Source of the DNA: Actinoallomurus sp048498315
GTDB lineage: Bacteria > Actinomycetota > Actinomycetes > Streptosporangiales > Streptosporangiaceae
Direction: 5' to 3'
NCBI GenBank assembly: GCA_048498315.1
Contig: JBEHYF010000239.1
Location: forward strand, 1-5,915
DNA length: 5,915 nt
The notes below the pieces were generated by a model. The model made no database searches, was not told the origin of the DNA, and saw only the letters and a list, made by a program, of their open reading frames with translations. This document shows, piece by piece, positions 1 to 5,521 of this stretch (positions within the stretch are counted from its first letter, which is position 1; each line of letters opens with the position of its first letter). The position numbers were made by a program, and so were the translations under genes.

Positions 1-51
1 CCGGCCAAGAACGCGAACACCCCTCGCGCAAGCACCCCGCCCGTGAACTGA
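1..51 (+). CDS. Possible C-terminal tail of a truncated upstream gene
   Basis: The first 16 codons of frame 1 read PAKNANTPRASTPPVN and end in TGA at 49-51. Third codon positions are mostly G or C, as in real genes of this genome, and the next gene runs the same way. The other two forward frames are also open at the edge: frame 2 stops at 43-45, and frame 3 stays open to a TGA near 191. The choice of frame is therefore weak. No function can be assigned to so short a tail, and the stretch may be non-coding. Confidence 0.22.
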   Translation, partial: PAKNANTPRASTPPVN

Positions 52-172
52 AAACCCGACGGGGATGCACGCACCGACTGCCGCACCAAACGGGTGCGCC
101 GGGCACGTCGGGCACCCGGGCCGACTCCAGCACGCGCCCGAACGCCCGTGGCAAGCGCGCGGGCAAGCGTGC

Positions 173-188
173 TGTGATGCGCTTCACA
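173..188. promoter_or_regulatory. CRP/FNR-family type operator (TGTGA-N6-TCACA)
   Basis: The 16 bases TGTGATGCGCTTCACA are a perfect match to the inverted repeat TGTGA-N6-TCACA, which is the consensus for CRP of enteric bacteria and for the cAMP receptor protein of mycobacteria. The centre at 180.5 lies 58 bases before the ATG at 239 of the DUF4232 lipoprotein gene, a distance at which an activator could sit if transcription began close to that ATG. Seen directly: the palindrome and its position. Inferred: the binding protein and the direction of control. Confidence 0.5.
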
Positions 189-202
189 ACGTGACGGAAG
201 GA

Positions 203-1327
203 TCAACCTCCGGGCCGTCTGCCGCGGTCAAATCGGATATGGACAAACCCCGTGCTGGTATGAGCCGGCTCGGCCCCGCAGCCGCCGGCCTGGCGCTGCT
301 CGGCGCGACCGCCTGCCAGAACAACGGCGGCGCCAAGGCCGCCGCTCCGTCCTCGTCGGCCCCGGCGGCGTCCGCCTCCCTCGGCATTCCGTCCTCCTCG
401 GCGGCACCGGTTCCGACCAGGACCGCCGGTTCCGCGGGCGCTGCGGCCCCGGCATGCACGTCCGCCGATCTGGAAGCCGTACTCGGGCCCGTCGACTCCG
501 GCGCCGGCCAGCGCCACACCACGCTCGACTTCCGCACCACGAAGGGGAAGGCCTGCGTGCTGACCGATGACCTGACCGGCTTCCGATTCCTGAGAGGCGA
601 CGGAGCACCCCTGCCGACCAGCGTCTCCGGACCCAGCGATCCGCACGTCTACGTCATCCTGCGGCCGGGCACCGTGGGCCGCCTCGATCTGACCTTCTCG
701 GTCGTCGGCGGGAAGCCGTTCACGCCGCACCTGCTGAAGTTCACCGTTCCGGCCGACGGCGGGACGGACACCGTCGCCTGGAACGCCGGGCCGGTCAACG
801 GCGACGGCGGCATCCGGCTCGGGCGCCTTCACTTCTGAAGCGCGGCCCCGACGGATCAGTTCCACGGCCACACCGGCGGGTGCCCGGCCGGTCGAGGCCG
901 ATGACGTGTCTCGGCCGCCGGGGACGGCCAAGTGGCGGGGGTTGGCGACGATGAACTTGTCGGTCACGGCGTCCCGGACCGCGGCGGTGACCTCGTCGAA
1001 GCGGTCGTCGAGGGCGCCGTCGCGGATGGCGCGGGCCAGTTCCGCGTCGTCCCGGCAGCCGAGCGCGGCGAGGCGGCGACGGTGGGCGTCCCGGTGTGCG
1101 GCCCCGAGCAGCAGTTCCCGGCAGGCGATGCGGAGCGCCGAGGCGGCGACCAGGGCGTGGAATCGGAGTCGTTCGTCCGCCGTCCGCGCCACCTCCTGGG
1201 ACAGGAAGGTGCCGACGGCGTCGATCAGGGCGTACGCGCCGAGACGATCGTGCGGGGCATCGGCGAACTCCGCCAGCCCGGCGGCGGTCCCTCCCTCCCC
1301 GGCGGCCACTTCAGTCCCGACGATCAC
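203..1327 (-). CDS. DUF6285 domain protein, reading frame abnormally extended at its 3' end
   Basis: The open frame from GTG 1327 gives 374 residues, but only about residues 24-133 (bases 929-1258) look like a protein family. That part reads FADAPHDRLGAYALIDAVGT, then ERLRFHALVAASALRI, then LAALGCRDDAELARAIRDG, ALDDRFDEV and VTDKFIVANPRHL, matching the small DUF6285 family (roughly 110-130 residues). Family members are often encoded next to a phosphotransferase and an acyl-CoA dehydrogenase; neither is adjacent here. Past residue 133 the frame finds no stop and from residue 163 runs antisense through the whole DUF4232 gene, where the product is Arg/Gly/Ala-rich and looks like a shadow. The nearest stop in another leftward frame is at 856-858, so a one- or two-base indel would restore a protein of about 157 residues. 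An in-frame TAA lies immediately before GTG 1327; GTG 1309 is the other start, and neither has a clear ribosome site. The function is unknown. I am fairly sure of the domain and unsure of the 3' end. Confidence 0.6.
   Translation of the reverse strand: MIVGTEVAAGEGGTAAGLAEFADAPHDRLGAYALIDAVGTFLSQEVARTADERLRFHALVAASALRIACRELLLGAAHRDAHRRRLAALGCRDDAELARAIRDGALDDRFDEVTAAVRDAVTDKFIVANPRHLAVPGGRDTSSASTGRAPAGVAVELIRRGRASEVKAPEPDAAVAVDRPGVPGDGVRPAVGRNGELQQVRRERLPADDREGQIEAAHGARPQDDVDVRIAGSGDAGRQGCSVASQESEAGQVIGQHAGLPLRGAEVERGVALAGAGVDGPEYGFQIGGRACRGRSARGTGGPGRNRCRRGGRNAEGGGRRRGRRGRSGGLGAAVVLAGGRAEQRQAGGCGAEPAHTSTGFVHIRFDRGRRPGG
239..838 (+). CDS. DUF4232 domain-containing lipoprotein
   Basis: Encodes 199 residues from ATG 239. 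The N-terminus (MDKPRAGMSR, then a short hydrophobic stretch rich in Ala and Leu) ends in ATAC with Cys26, so it reads as a type II signal peptide with the lipid on Cys26; the -3 residue is Ala rather than the usual Leu. Residues 27-70 are a low-complexity Ala/Ser/Pro linker. The domain starts at Cys73 (ACTSADLEAVLG) and carries the DUF4232 signature GAGQRHTTLDFR at about 88-99, then GKACVL with Cys106, probably a disulfide partner of Cys73. DUF4232 proteins are small exported actinobacterial proteins of unknown role. The start is uncertain: the frame is open upstream with GTG at 191 and ATG at 65, and ATG 260 is also possible. None has a well-spaced Shine-Dalgarno, since GGAAGGA at 196-202 is too far from 239. 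I prefer 239 because it gives a normal-length signal peptide. A CRP-type palindrome lies upstream, and the gene converges on the DUF6285 frame, which overlaps it antisense. Confidence 0.8.
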   Translation: MDKPRAGMSRLGPAAAGLALLGATACQNNGGAKAAAPSSSAPAASASLGIPSSSAAPVPTRTAGSAGAAAPACTSADLEAVLGPVDSGAGQRHTTLDFRTTKGKACVLTDDLTGFRFLRGDGAPLPTSVSGPSDPHVYVILRPGTVGRLDLTFSVVGGKPFTPHLLKFTVPADGGTDTVAWNAGPVNGDGGIRLGRLHF

Positions 1328-1330
1328 TTA

Positions 1331-1360
1331 CCAGCGGTCACGATCGTCCCCAGCGGTCAC
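1331..1360. repeat. Pair of 11-bp direct repeats, possible operator in the divergent region
   Basis: CCAGCGGTCAC occurs at 1331-1341 and again at 1350-1360, a spacing of 19 bases, close to two helical turns. A degenerate third copy, CCGGCGGTCGC, sits at 1379-1389. They lie directly upstream of the leftward DUF6285 start and about 150 bases before the rightward epimerase start. Direct repeats on one helix face fit binding by a multimeric regulator, but no family-specific motif is recognised and a chance repeat is possible. Confidence 0.35.
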
Positions 1361-1495
1361 CGACGAGCACATCCGTCCCCGGCGGTCGCCGCGAGGCAGC
1401 CCGTCGCCGTGAGGCGCCGGTCCGGCCGCGGCACCGGGCGACGGACCGTGACGTCGCCCGCGACGGGCGGCCCGGGCGGACCCGCGGCCGCCGCG

Positions 1496-1501
1496 TAGGC
1501 T
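1496..1501 (+). promoter_or_regulatory. Candidate -10 element for a leaderless epimerase transcript
   Basis: TAGGCT fits the actinobacterial -10 pattern TANNNT and ends 7 bases before the GTG start at 1509, the spacing expected when transcription begins at the start codon. No Shine-Dalgarno is visible just before 1509, which agrees with leaderless translation. No good -35 hexamer is seen at 17-18 bases. Confidence 0.4.
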
Positions 1502-1508
1502 GAATGAC

Positions 1509-2606
1509 GTGGCCATCGCCGCCGTCCGCGCGCACGACGTGTCGGCTCCGCTGCACACGCCGTTCGTGACGGCGCTGCGCCGGGCGACGAGGGTCGACAC
1601 GCTCGTCGTGGAGATCGTGGACGGCGACGGGCGGTCCGGATTCGGCGAGGCGCCACAGGTGTGGCAGGTGACCGGGGCGTCGGTCGCCGGCTCCCGCGCG
1701 TGCGTGGACCAAGTGCTGGGCCCGATGCTCACCGGGCGCGACCCGGACGACCTGCTGGCCCGCTGCGACGAGGTGCGTCGCGCGGTCGCCGGGAACGAGG
1801 CGGCGAAGGCGGCCGCCGACACCGCCCTGCACGACCTGGCGGCGCGGCGGCTCGGCGTTCCACTGGTGCGCCTGCTCGGCGGCTCGCGCCTGCGGGTCCC
1901 CACCGATGTCACGTTGCCCGCGGGCGACGCCCCGGACCTGGCCGCGACGGCGAAGCGGCGGGTCGCCGAAGGGTTCGGCGTGCTCAAGGTCAAGGTCGGC
2001 ACGGACATCGCGGGCGACCTGGCCCGGGTCCGCGCCGTGCGCTCGGCGGTCGGCCCGGAGCCGCGCATCCGGCTCGACGCCAACCAGGGCTGGACCCCGC
2101 GCGGGGCGGTACGGATCATCGGGGCGATGGCGGACGCCGACCTGGGCGTGGAACTGGTCGAGCAGCCCGTGCTGCGCTGGGACCTGGACGGGCTGGCCTG
2201 GGTCAGCGACCGGGCCGACCTGCCGATCCTCGCGGACGAGGCGGTCTACGGCGTCCGTGACCTGGTCGCGCTGATCCGCCGCCGGGCGGCAAGCATGGTC
2301 AACGTCAAGCTCGCCAAGTGCGGCGGGCTGCGGGCCGCGCGGACGCTTCTGGACCTGGCCGCCGAGCACGGGATCGGGACGATCGTCGGGTCGATGATGG
2401 AGAGCCACGTCGGCGTGGGCGCCGCCGCGAGCCTGGCCGCCGCCTACGGCACGACCGCCACGTCCGACCTGGACGCCGCGTGGTGGCTGGCCCGCTCCCC
2501 CGTCCAGGGCGGGATCCGCTATGACCGGGCGACGGTCGTGCTGCCGGACGCGCCGGGGCTCGGCGTCACCGGCATCGCCGGCGCCGCCGCCCCATCCGGT
2601 TGGTGA
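1509..2606 (+). CDS. Dipeptide epimerase (L-Ala-D/L-Glu epimerase type, enolase superfamily)
   Basis: The 365-residue product is full length for this family. Enzymes of this type interconvert L-Ala-D-Glu and L-Ala-L-Glu, or related dipeptides, in the cytoplasm by abstracting the C-alpha proton, allowing murein tripeptide fragments to be recycled. The N-terminal capping domain is about residues 1-120. The barrel then shows every active-site element in order: KVK at 160-162, the metal ligands D190 (in LDANQGW), E218 (in ELVEQP) and D243 (in LADEAV), the second catalytic lysine K267 (in NVKLAKCGG), then GSMMES at 294-299. The D-x-D motif D320/D322 (SDLDAAWW) is characteristic of dipeptide epimerases, where it holds the substrate ammonium group. 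That motif favours a dipeptide epimerase over muconate cycloisomerase or o-succinylbenzoate synthase. The exact dipeptide is not predictable by eye. The start is GTG 1509 with no Shine-Dalgarno and a plausible leaderless promoter; the ATG at 1504 is out of frame. The acyltransferase gene follows 37 bases downstream. Confidence 0.9.
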   Translation: MAIAAVRAHDVSAPLHTPFVTALRRATRVDTLVVEIVDGDGRSGFGEAPQVWQVTGASVAGSRACVDQVLGPMLTGRDPDDLLARCDEVRRAVAGNEAAKAAADTALHDLAARRLGVPLVRLLGGSRLRVPTDVTLPAGDAPDLAATAKRRVAEGFGVLKVKVGTDIAGDLARVRAVRSAVGPEPRIRLDANQGWTPRGAVRIIGAMADADLGVELVEQPVLRWDLDGLAWVSDRADLPILADEAVYGVRDLVALIRRRAASMVNVKLAKCGGLRAARTLLDLAAEHGIGTIVGSMMESHVGVGAAASLAAAYGTTATSDLDAAWWLARSPVQGGIRYDRATVVLPDAPGLGVTGIAGAAAPSGW

Positions 2607-2643
2607 CACGACCGGTGGGCGGGAGCACGGAGACGGCCGGACC

Positions 2644-3999
2644 ATGAGCGGCGATGCCGTGGCCGGACCCGCGCGCCGTGTCGGCACGGGCGGCGGGGAC
2701 GCGTCCCGCAACCGCTACGCCGATCTGCTGCGCGTCGCGGCGATCTTCGCCGTGGTGCTGGGACACTGGCTGGCCACGTCGATCACCTACCGGGGCGGTC
2801 ATCTGGGCGGGCAGGACGTGCTCGGGCTCCTCCCGTGGACCCGGTGGCTCACCCTCGCATTTCAGGTGATGCCGGTGTTCTTCCTGGTGGGCGGGTTCGC
2901 CAACGCCGCCTCCTGGACCTCGCACCGGGCGCGCGGGGAGGGCTGGGCCGGCTGGCTGTACGGCCGCGCCGTCCGGCTTCTGGCGCCCACCACCGTGTAC
3001 GTCGTCGTGGCCGTCGCCGCCGCGGCCGCCTGCGCCGCCGCCGGGATGGACCGCGCGGTGCTCGGGCAGGCGGCGTGGGCGGTGGCGCTGCACCTGTGGT
3101 TCCTGCCGGTGTACCTGGCCCTGGTCGCAGCGACGCCCGCGCTGCACGCCGCCCACCGGCGGTGGGGCCTGCCGGCGGCGGCCGTCCTCGTCGCGTGCGG
3201 GGTCGCGGCGAACGCCGCGTTCCTGCGGTTCCGCCCGCCGCTGCTGGGCTGGGTGGACTACGTCCTGGTCTGGGGTTCGGTGCACCAGCTCGGCTTCGCA
3301 TGGCACGACGGCACGCTCACCCACGACCGCCGGCGACCACCGGCCCTGGCCGCGGCCGGCGCCGTCGCGCTCGCGGCCCTCGTGTGGCTGGGACCGTTCC
3401 CGGCGAGCATGGTGGGGGTGCCCGGGGCGCGCGTGAAGAACTCCGCCCCGCCGTCCGCCGCGCTTCTCGCGTACGCCGTCGGGCAGGCGGGGCTGCTGCT
3501 GGCCGCCGAACCCGCTGCGCGGCGCGTCCTGCGCGCGCCGCGCCTGTGGCGCGCGGTCACCCGGGCGAACCGTACGGTGCTGACGCTGTACCTGTGGCAC
3601 ATGGCGCCGGTGGTCCCCGCGGCGATCCTCCTGTACCCGACGGGCCTGCTCCCGCCGGCGGCCGTCGGGTCGGCGGCGTGGCTGTGGCAGCGCCTGATCT
3701 GGGTGGTCACGCTCGCCGCCCTGTTCGTGCCGCTCGCCGCGGCGCTGCGGCCGGCCGAGCGTCTGCTGCCCGCCGCGCCGGCCACCGGGCCGTTCGGTCA
3801 CGGCGCGCGCGTCCTGCTCGCGGCCGGGACCGGCATGGCCGGGTACGCGCTGGCCGCGATCGCGGCGCACGGGTTCGCGCCGGGCGGGCGGCCGCCGGCC
3901 GGCGTGCTCGCCGCCTACGCCGCCGGGCTCCTCCTGCTCGCCGCGGCCGGCCGGGCCCGCGTCCGCCCGTTCACCCGCTCGCCCGGACTCCCCCGCTGA
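2644..3999 (+). CDS. Acyltransferase 3 family integral membrane protein
   Basis: Encodes 451 residues from ATG 2644. Acyltransferase-3 proteins move acyl groups, often acetyl, across or at the membrane onto surface glycans, lipids or secondary metabolites. The catalytic-type motif R-x10-H is intact as R30 and H41 (RVAAIFAVVLGHW) in the first membrane segment. The actinobacterial signature MPVFFLVGGFANA follows at about 76-88, then LHLWFLPVYL near 149-158, NSAPPS near 266-271 and LYLWHM with H319. By eye there are ten to twelve hydrophobic segments, spread over about residues 27-437. No extracytoplasmic SGNH domain is attached. The frame is open back to 2521, inside the epimerase gene, but ATG 2644 is preferred: it follows the GGAG near 2629-2632 and puts the conserved R-x10-H near the N-terminus as usual. 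The gene is probably cotranscribed with the epimerase. The acceptor substrate is unknown. Confidence 0.85.
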   Translation: MSGDAVAGPARRVGTGGGDASRNRYADLLRVAAIFAVVLGHWLATSITYRGGHLGGQDVLGLLPWTRWLTLAFQVMPVFFLVGGFANAASWTSHRARGEGWAGWLYGRAVRLLAPTTVYVVVAVAAAAACAAAGMDRAVLGQAAWAVALHLWFLPVYLALVAATPALHAAHRRWGLPAAAVLVACGVAANAAFLRFRPPLLGWVDYVLVWGSVHQLGFAWHDGTLTHDRRRPPALAAAGAVALAALVWLGPFPASMVGVPGARVKNSAPPSAALLAYAVGQAGLLLAAEPAARRVLRAPRLWRAVTRANRTVLTLYLWHMAPVVPAAILLYPTGLLPPAAVGSAAWLWQRLIWVVTLAALFVPLAAALRPAERLLPAAPATGPFGHGARVLLAAGTGMAGYALAAIAAHGFAPGGRPPAGVLAAYAAGLLLLAAAGRARVRPFTRSPGLPR

Positions 4000-4005
4000 C
4001 ATGCC

Positions 4006-4020
4006 GTCCTCGCGGAGGAC
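4006..4020 (+). other. Hairpin that covers a Shine-Dalgarno, just after the acyltransferase gene
   Basis: GTCCTC-GCG-GAGGAC is a perfect 6-bp stem with a 3-base loop, starting 7 bases after the acyltransferase stop. The right arm contains GGAGGA (4014-4019), a strong ribosome site 7 bases before ATG 4027. There is no U-tract after it, so it is a poor intrinsic terminator. It could protect the 3' end of the upstream mRNA or hide the ribosome site of the small downstream frame. Confidence 0.4.
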
Positions 4021-4026
4021 AAAACA

Positions 4027-4116
4027 ATGGCCAACATCGCTGAAAAGGATGCACAGGTCACGTCATTGAGATGCCACTTCGGGAGGGTAAAAGGACTTTG
4101 GTCCCTGACTGCGTGA
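4027..4116 (+). CDS. Possible 29-residue small protein or leader peptide
   Basis: ATG 4027 is preceded at ideal spacing (7 bases) by GGAGGA and opens a frame of 29 codons starting MANIAEKDAQVTSLRCHFGR and ending WSLTA with TGA at 4114-4116. No family is recognised. Against it, only about 60 percent of third codon positions are G or C, far below the neighbouring genes, and the frame contains the DosR-like palindrome at 4092-4105. For it, the ribosome site is one of the best in the window. It may be a true small protein, a leader for the Cys-rich peptide gene 65 bases downstream, or chance. Confidence 0.28.
   Translation: MANIAEKDAQVTSLRCHFGRVKGLWSLTA
4092..4105. promoter_or_regulatory. DosR/DevR-like box upstream of the Cys-rich peptide gene
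   Basis: AGGACTTTGGTCCC closely fits the 14-base core of the actinobacterial DosR (DevR) site, usually given as GGGACTWWAGTCCC, with the right half GTCCC intact. Its centre (4098.5) is about 82 bases before ATG 4181, leaving room for a promoter near 4135-4145 at normal activator distance. A weak sigma-70-like pair (TTGAGA 4066-4071, TAAAAG 4088-4093) partly overlaps the box, which would instead suggest repression. The box is seen in the sequence; the regulator is inferred. Confidence 0.45.
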
Positions 4117-4170
4117 CGAAAGCGCGGTGAACATTCGTGGAGTAGTGGGCGAACCCGCCCCGGTGCAAAA

Positions 4171-4177
4171 AGGAGGG
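4171..4177 (+). promoter_or_regulatory. Strong ribosome binding site of the Cys-rich peptide gene
   Basis: AGGAGGG, preceded by a run of A, lies 3 bases before ATG 4181 (5-7 bases from the core AGGAG). It is the only good site near this frame and decides the start at 4181 over the upstream in-frame codon at 4127. Confidence 0.7.
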
Positions 4178-4180
4178 ACC

Positions 4181-4429
4181 ATGCTCGGAAACATCGCTCG
4201 TCTCATGCTGGCGGCCGTCGCCGCGGTCACCGTCGCGACGGGGATCGCCACGGCACCGGCGAGCACCGCGTCCGCGGCCGCGAAGAACGCTCCTTCGGTG
4301 GCGCTGCGCACGGTCGCAAAGCCCCCGCCTTGCACGCGGTGTTGCCTGAAGATGAACAAGAAGACCCACCGGTGCGCCAAGTACGGCTACCACCGGGGCA
4401 AGGGTAAATGCACCGCGAAGTGTAAGTGA
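4181..4429 (+). CDS. Secreted cationic six-cysteine small peptide, unrecognised family
   Basis: An 82-residue precursor with a strong ribosome site. Residues 1-34 are a Sec signal peptide: R7, a hydrophobic Leu/Ala/Val core at about 8-24, and Ala-rich cleavage sites (SA at 31-32, AAA at 32-34). There is no lipobox. The predicted mature part of about 48 residues starts near K35. Its last 32 residues hold six cysteines at 51, 54, 55, 65, 77 and 81, in the pattern C-x2-CC-x9-C-x11-C-x3-C, with 8 Lys and 3 Arg. The whole precursor has no Asp or Glu, and the mature part carries 14 Lys/Arg plus two His. This composition resembles defensin- or knottin-like antimicrobial peptides and could give three disulfides after export; metal or nucleic-acid binding is another possibility. 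I recognise no named family, so the role is inference only. The gene stands alone between the acyltransferase and desaturase genes, has a DosR-like box upstream and ends before a strong hairpin. Codons such as AAA, TGT and AAG make it slightly less GC-rich than its neighbours. Confidence 0.75.
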   Translation: MLGNIARLMLAAVAAVTVATGIATAPASTASAAAKNAPSVALRTVAKPPPCTRCCLKMNKKTHRCAKYGYHRGKGKCTAKCK

Positions 4430-4435
4430 TCGTCG

Positions 4436-4480
4436 TTGCCGCCGCGCGGGCGCGCCAGCAGTGGCTCCGCGCGGCGGCGA
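4436..4480. terminator. Strong GC hairpin between convergent genes
   Basis: GCCGCCGCGCGG (4438-4449) pairs perfectly with CCGCGCGGCGGC (4467-4478) across a 17-base loop, and one G-U and one A-U pair can extend the stem to 4436/4480. It starts 7 bases after the stop of the Cys-rich peptide gene and lies 70 bases past the end of the converging desaturase gene. There is no clear U-tract, as is common for terminators in GC-rich actinobacteria. It can fold in transcripts from either strand, so a bidirectional role is likely. Confidence 0.7.
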
Positions 4481-4549
4481 AGGCCGCGCCGGGTGCCCCC
4501 GGACGCTGTCAGGCCACGCGGCGATCGCGGTGCGGCCGGCGCCGCGGGC

Positions 4550-5500
4550 TCAGGTCACGGTGATACGGGCGAGGCGCCGCTCGTCCGGCCATCGGACGCT
4601 GTGGACCCAGCCGAGCCTCTCGAACAGCCAGATCACCCGCGCGGAGATGTCGATCTGACCCGGCCGTACGCCGTGCCGGGCGCAGGTCGGGTCGGCGTGG
4701 TGCAGGTTGTGCCACGACTCGCCCATGCTGAGGATCGCCAGCGGCCAGACGTTCGCGGACCGGTCCCGGGCGGCGAACGGCCGGTCCCCGATCATGTGGC
4801 AGATCGAGTTGACCGACCACGTGACGTGGTGCAGGCACGCCATGCGCACGAGACCGGCCCAGAAGAACGCGGTGAACGCCCCCCACCACGACCAGGTGAT
4901 GAGACCGCCGATCAGCGCGGGCCCGGCCAGCGTGACCGCGGTGCACAGCCCGAACAGGCGGTGCACCACCCGCATGTCGCGGTCCGCGAGCAGGTCGGGG
5001 ACGAACCGCCGCTGGTTGGTCAGGTCCCGCTCGAACAGCCAGCCCATGTGCGCGTGCCAGAAACCGCGGGCGATCGCCAGCGGCGAGGAACCGAAGAGCC
5101 ACGGCGAGTGCGGGTCGCCCTCGCGGTCGGAGAACGCATGGTGGCGTCTGTGGTCGGCGACCCAGTGCAGCACCGGCCCCTGCACGGCCAGGCTGCCGGC
5201 GATGGCGAGCACGACCCGCATCGGCCTGGGCGCCTTGAAGGACCCGTGCGTGAGGTAGCGGTGGTATCCGACGGTGACGCCGAGGCAGGTGATGACGTAC
5301 CAGCCCACGGCCAGGCCGACGTCGATCCAGCTCAGCCCCCATCCCCAGGCGGCGACGGCGGCGCCCGCGAGGGCCAGCAGCGGAAGGATGACGAAGGCGT
5401 AGACGGCGACGTGCGCGGCCATGCCGCGCCGGCCTGCGATCAGCGGCGCGGGCCCGCGGCGGGTGCACGGGCGCGCCGGGCTTTCGGAGATGTGGGACAC
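4550..5500 (-). CDS. Acyl-CoA (delta-9 type) fatty acid desaturase, integral membrane di-iron enzyme
   Basis: Encodes 316 residues from GTG 5500. It should insert a double bond into long-chain acyl-CoA at the membrane, using O2, two electrons and a di-iron centre. All three histidine boxes are present: H80-RYLT-H85 (GYHRYLTHGSF), H117-RR-HH121 (ADHRRHHAFSD) and H264-NL-HH268 (GESWHNLHHADP). Supporting family motifs are the DPHSPW segment, WHAHMGW near 148-154, and HHVTWSVNSICH near 224-235, all typical of stearoyl-CoA desaturase relatives. Two pairs of hydrophobic segments are visible, at about 31-78 and 184-217. No cytochrome b5 or ferredoxin domain is fused, so a separate reductase must supply electrons; none is encoded here. 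The start at 5500 is chosen because GAGGTGA (5512-5506) is a strong Shine-Dalgarno 5 bases away; the first in-frame GTG at 5509 lies inside it. The upstream region holds a DosR-like box and a leader hairpin. The gene converges on the Cys-rich peptide gene. Confidence 0.9.
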   Translation of the reverse strand: MSHISESPARPCTRRGPAPLIAGRRGMAAHVAVYAFVILPLLALAGAAVAAWGWGLSWIDVGLAVGWYVITCLGVTVGYHRYLTHGSFKAPRPMRVVLAIAGSLAVQGPVLHWVADHRRHHAFSDREGDPHSPWLFGSSPLAIARGFWHAHMGWLFERDLTNQRRFVPDLLADRDMRVVHRLFGLCTAVTLAGPALIGGLITWSWWGAFTAFFWAGLVRMACLHHVTWSVNSICHMIGDRPFAARDRSANVWPLAILSMGESWHNLHHADPTCARHGVRPGQIDISARVIWLFERLGWVHSVRWPDERRLARITVT

Positions 5501-5505
5501 GGAAC

Positions 5506-5512
5506 TCACCTC
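5506..5512 (-). promoter_or_regulatory. Ribosome binding site that sets the desaturase start
   Basis: On the minus strand GAGGTGA matches seven bases of the anti-Shine-Dalgarno complement and is 5 bases from GTG 5500. It overlaps the earlier in-frame GTG at 5509, making that codon an unlikely start. Confidence 0.6.
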
Positions 5513-5521
5513 GGATCGGGA

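Noticed and set aside
52..63. CCCGACGGGG mini-hairpin near the left edge
   Set aside because: A three-base stem is not meaningful in this base composition.
1305..1318. GCCACTTCAGTCCC, a third DosR-like match near the DUF6285 start
   Set aside because: Three mismatches to the core, including two in the left arm, and it lies inside the presumed coding region just after the start codon.
932..1498. Rightward frames opposite DUF6285 running into the divergent region
   Set aside because: Translation shows no recognisable domain, whereas the leftward frame has the DUF6285 pattern.
1338..2711. Long leftward open frame opposite the epimerase gene
   Set aside because: It is Arg/Gly/Pro-rich with no family motif and exactly mirrors the epimerase gene, which has all catalytic residues; this is a high-GC shadow.
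2566..4002. Long leftward open frame opposite the acyltransferase gene
   Set aside because: Low-complexity Arg/Gln/Gly translation, antisense to a clear membrane protein.
4058..4393. Leftward frames over the Cys-rich peptide gene
   Set aside because: No ribosome site or family features; the rightward frame has a strong ribosome site, a signal peptide and patterned cysteines.
5501..5509. GTG 5509 as desaturase start (three more residues)
   Set aside because: This codon lies within the best Shine-Dalgarno match; GTG 5500 has correct spacing.
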